Positions 4,825 to 6,974 of a stretch of 6,974 bases of DNA are shown piece after piece. The notes below the pieces were generated by a model. The model made no database searches and had not been told where the DNA came from. It saw nothing but the letters and a program-made list of their open reading frames with translations. This stretch comes from Aquirhabdus sp. (GTDB lineage Bacteria; Pseudomonadota; Gammaproteobacteria; Pseudomonadales; Moraxellaceae): contig JASLEL010000112.1 of assembly GCA_030151145.1 (NCBI GenBank), forward strand, positions 1 through 6,974, written 5' to 3'. The position numbers and the translations under genes were made by a program. How positions within the stretch are numbered: the first letter of the stretch is position 1; each line of letters starts with the position of its first letter.

Positions 4825-6735
4825 TCAGTTCACCCAATGTTCACCCGCGATCATCACACCCTGATTCTGCATCTCACGCGTAAAGCCATGGGCAATCTCA
4901 CGGCCATTGCCGTTGGGTGCCTGAATCGTCACATTCTGGATATGGGTTTCATGGGTGGTGGTGCTGGTTGAAGTGGGGCTGACCAGTGCGGCTTTGCCTT
5001 TATCCGCGCCGACATAGTGGCCCATGTCGAGATCATGGGTGACACCCCGACGGATCAAGGTATCACGCGCACGGTTTTTTGGGTCAGGGCTTTCATAACG
5101 TCCCGTAACCAGGTCATTAGAAGCGATGCTGCCTTGGGTTTGCTTAAGCCGATCACCAACGTTCTTATACATTCCCTGCGTCAGCTCATAAACGACAAAC
5201 TTCAATTGCTCATCATAAGTCGCCGTCTTCAGATCATGCCCAAACTGACGTTTAAACGCCACCTCACGATCCGGATGCCATTGTGCGATGCCATGCGCAG
5301 AGCCTTTATCGCCCACCGCATGCTCATCCAACTGACTCTCTGCCAGCAGATTAGCGATGATGCCCGTGGACTGATCTTTGCTAAAGCCCGCCTGCATAAA
5401 GGTCGCATAAGCCTGCCGGATTTTGGCGTCTTTATCCTTGCCGACAGCAACATGACCCAACTGCGTCTCCGCAGGCACCACAGGCGTCGGATTCAGCTCA
5501 GGGTGAGTCGCATCAAACAGATACTCCCCGACCTTGGCGCCGACCTCGGGATGCTGCCAGAGATAGAGATTACCCGCACCCAGCGCACCCAGTAAGCCCA
5601 ACCGGCCCATTGCTGCACCCAGCGTGCCTTCAGCGACGACGCCTTCAGTTGCGGCACCTTGAGCGACCCGGCCTGCCACACCGGCTGCAGCGCCTTCAGC
5701 CGCGCTGCCACCCATCAGGATATTGACCGCCTTGCCCGCCACACCACCCACATCGCGCAGTGCATTGCCCAGTACCGAGATCGATCCAACGGTCTCCGAG
5801 ACATTCTTCCCGAGTACGCCAAACAGCGACACCAGATTATGCGCAGCCTCATTCAGCTCGATCAGATCGTTCATATCGCCGGCAGCCTTATCCATCAGCG
5901 ACAGGAAGGCTGACATCTGGGGATTGGCCGCATCGCCTCCTACACCCGACTCATCACGCTGGGTCATCCCCGCATCCATAACCTTGGCATACTGCGCCTG
6001 CATAAACTCAGGACCTTTCAGATACAAACCCATCAACTGATCCGACAGACCCAATTGGCTACCCAGCGATGCCGCAGCCTTCACGCCGCGCGTCTTGGCC
6101 AAGCGAGACAACTGCCGTGACAGCGTCATCTGCCCCTTCAGGGTGGTCGCCGTATACTTCGGATCACGAATACCCATCCGACCCAGCGCCTTCATCACGC
6201 CATGACCACCGATGCCGAGCTTCGACTGGGCAATCGACTTCTCGATATGCATGACACCCGAGAGAAAGTCCGCATGCGAGCCACCCGACACCGACGACAA
6301 CACCTGATCCCACGCCGCAAGGCCATGACGACCCATGCTCAGCATCGTCGCCTGACCGCCCAGCCCCTCATGCGACAGGATCACAGACTGCGTGAAATCC
6401 TTAACGCTCTTCACCGCACCCACGATCGATGCCACACCCTGCAGAAAACCCTGATCCTCGCCACCCGCACCATCTGTGCTCGGATCATCCGCATCCTGAC
6501 CCAGCGCATCCGCCATCCCCTGCAGGCCATCGTTGATGAGATCTTGATGCTCATCGACCAGCGACTTCAGCCCGTGCATCAGCCGCTGGTCTTGCGACCG
6601 ACGTGTACGTGCAGCCTTAGCCTGAGGCCGTGTACCCTTACTCTGAGCCCGTTTACCCTTGCCCCGAGTCTGGGTACTCTTCGTGGGTTTACTCACAGTA
6701 TCCGCAGTCAAAAATGCATCCAGGATATTAGCCAT
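4825..6735 (-). CDS. Tape measure protein with internal tail-lysozyme domain
   Basis: This 636-aa protein sets tail length and travels through the tube on infection. Residues 20-52 are very rich in K, R, T and Q. Long helical stretches (about 53-330) follow, then an A/G-rich hydrophobic part (about 340-398) that could insert into membrane. Residues about 437-562 match the phage tail lysozyme family (Phage_lysozyme2, PF18013): GFSKDQSTGIIANLLAESQLD with the likely catalytic E466, then HGIAQWHPDR (481-490), FVVYEL (513-518) and the final YESP (547-550). The enzyme would open peptidoglycan during DNA entry. At roughly 1.5 angstrom per residue the tail would be about 95 nm, short for a contractile tail. 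The start overlaps the chaperone stop by 8 nt (ATGGCTAA). The C-terminus (THETHIQNVTIQAPNG onward) resembles ends that contact the baseplate. Confidence 0.93.
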   Translation of the reverse strand: MANILDAFLTADTVSKPTKSTQTRGKGKRAQSKGTRPQAKAARTRRSQDQRLMHGLKSLVDEHQDLINDGLQGMADALGQDADDPSTDGAGGEDQGFLQGVASIVGAVKSVKDFTQSVILSHEGLGGQATMLSMGRHGLAAWDQVLSSVSGGSHADFLSGVMHIEKSIAQSKLGIGGHGVMKALGRMGIRDPKYTATTLKGQMTLSRQLSRLAKTRGVKAAASLGSQLGLSDQLMGLYLKGPEFMQAQYAKVMDAGMTQRDESGVGGDAANPQMSAFLSLMDKAAGDMNDLIELNEAAHNLVSLFGVLGKNVSETVGSISVLGNALRDVGGVAGKAVNILMGGSAAEGAAAGVAGRVAQGAATEGVVAEGTLGAAMGRLGLLGALGAGNLYLWQHPEVGAKVGEYLFDATHPELNPTPVVPAETQLGHVAVGKDKDAKIRQAYATFMQAGFSKDQSTGIIANLLAESQLDEHAVGDKGSAHGIAQWHPDREVAFKRQFGHDLKTATYDEQLKFVVYELTQGMYKNVGDRLKQTQGSIASNDLVTGRYESPDPKNRARDTLIRRGVTHDLDMGHYVGADKGKAALVSPTSTSTTTHETHIQNVTIQAPNGNGREIAHGFTREMQNQGVMIAGEHWVN

Positions 6736-6974
6736 TGTGTTTACTCATCAGATACTTGTTATGCGCATCCACCGCATTGACCTCCAGCATCATCCACAGA
6801 TCCTCGGTCCCATAGACCGTATCGAGCTCATGCAGGGTCGCAAGGCCGGACGAAATCAATGTCGCAATAGAAGCAGGCACATTGCTGTACTGGATCAAGG
6901 CGTGACTTTGGCTGCTGGACTTGATGTAGCCGAAGTCGATGTCACGCCACCGGCAAAAAAACCGATATGCAGCG
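6728..6974 (-). CDS. Tail assembly chaperone, frameshift-encoded C-terminal part
   Basis: This frame is open from the window edge to TAA at 6730-6728, giving 81 residues, and has no plausible start codon of its own: the first ATG is at residue 61. After the slippery site it reads CRWRDIDFGYIKSSSQSHAL, and it ends with ELDTVYGTEDLWMMLEVNAV, DAHNKYLMSKHNG. The acidic YGTEDLxxMLEVxxVDxHN end is typical of small proteins encoded just before tape measure genes in contractile-tailed phages. Position and lack of a start fit a gpGT-type chaperone made by -1 frameshifting from the frame ending at 6895; such proteins hold the tape measure while tail tube subunits are added. The stop overlaps the tape measure start by 8 nt. 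The 5' part lies outside the window. Confidence 0.75.
   Translation of the reverse strand, partial: AAYRFFCRWRDIDFGYIKSSSQSHALIQYSNVPASIATLISSGLATLHELDTVYGTEDLWMMLEVNAVDAHNKYLMSKHNG
6895..6974 (-). CDS. Tail assembly chaperone, unshifted product, C-terminal end
   Basis: This frame reads LHIGFFAGGVTSTSATSSPA then AKVTP before TGA at 6897-6895. It is the frame in which the T7 run is phased GGT TTT TTT, as needed for a -1 slip. The S/T/A-rich end looks like a natural protein terminus. Only 25 codons are visible, so the assignment rests on the phased heptamer, the continuous open frame on the other side and the position before the tape measure gene. The third frame (ending TGA at about 6942) cannot be excluded as the upstream gene. 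Confidence 0.55.
   Translation of the reverse strand, partial: LHIGFFAGGVTSTSATSSPAAKVTP
6955..6961 (-). other. Slippery heptamer T TTT TTT for -1 programmed frameshift
   Basis: Seven T's on the minus strand (A's at 6955-6961) are phased X XXY YYZ in the frame that ends at 6895. A -1 slip joins that frame to the open frame ending at 6728. Phage tail chaperone genes commonly use such a slip at a low rate to make a minor fusion product. A T7 homopolymer is also a common place for sequencing error. Confidence 0.6.

Overview
The window is part of the late tail/baseplate operon of a contractile-tailed phage or prophage, read from right to left (minus strand). A three-gene cargo block on the opposite strand interrupts it. 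Base composition, codon use and protein style suggest a proteobacterial host, probably a gammaproteobacterium, but no gene identifies the host. Nothing here (no integrase, att site or host gene) separates a prophage from a free phage. Cargo genes of this sort are more typical of prophages.

In transcription order the minus-strand genes are: the end of a tail assembly chaperone pair (6974 to 6728), with a correctly phased T TTT TTT slippery heptamer at 6961-6955; a short 636-aa tape measure protein with an internal tail-lysozyme domain (6735-4825); a Dit-like distal tail/baseplate protein (4772-4104); a small baseplate plug protein (4104-3820); then, past the cargo block, a baseplate hub protein (1625-765), a Gp138-type membrane-puncturing spike (747-151), and the start of another gene that runs off the left edge (142-1). 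Genes are tightly packed, with overlaps of 8 and 1 nt and gaps of 17 and 8 nt. This is the usual chaperone, tape measure, baseplate centre, spike order.

The cargo block (about 1645-3817) lies between plug and hub and is read left to right. It encodes three proteins predicted to be exported: an LprI-family (DUF1311) lysozyme-inhibitor-like protein, an unrecognised secreted protein, and a cysteine-rich lipoprotein. Each unit is preceded by a related leader of about 65 nt. The leaders share a GGTTTGTTTTT-AA core, and a start codon lies 65-67 nt after it every time. In the first unit that start codon opens a 23-codon mini-ORF whose stop overlaps the LprI start (ATGA). The LprI gene is about 48% GC by hand count, lower than the tail genes (sampled at about 55% or more).

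The three cargo proteins look like a cell-envelope module riding in the tail operon. One plausible reading is that they modify or protect the host envelope, for example by antagonising lysozymes, including the tail lysozyme of related phages. That is inference. The first 47 nt have a sharply different composition (about 74% GC), so the left-edge gene may be frameshifted or cross a junction.
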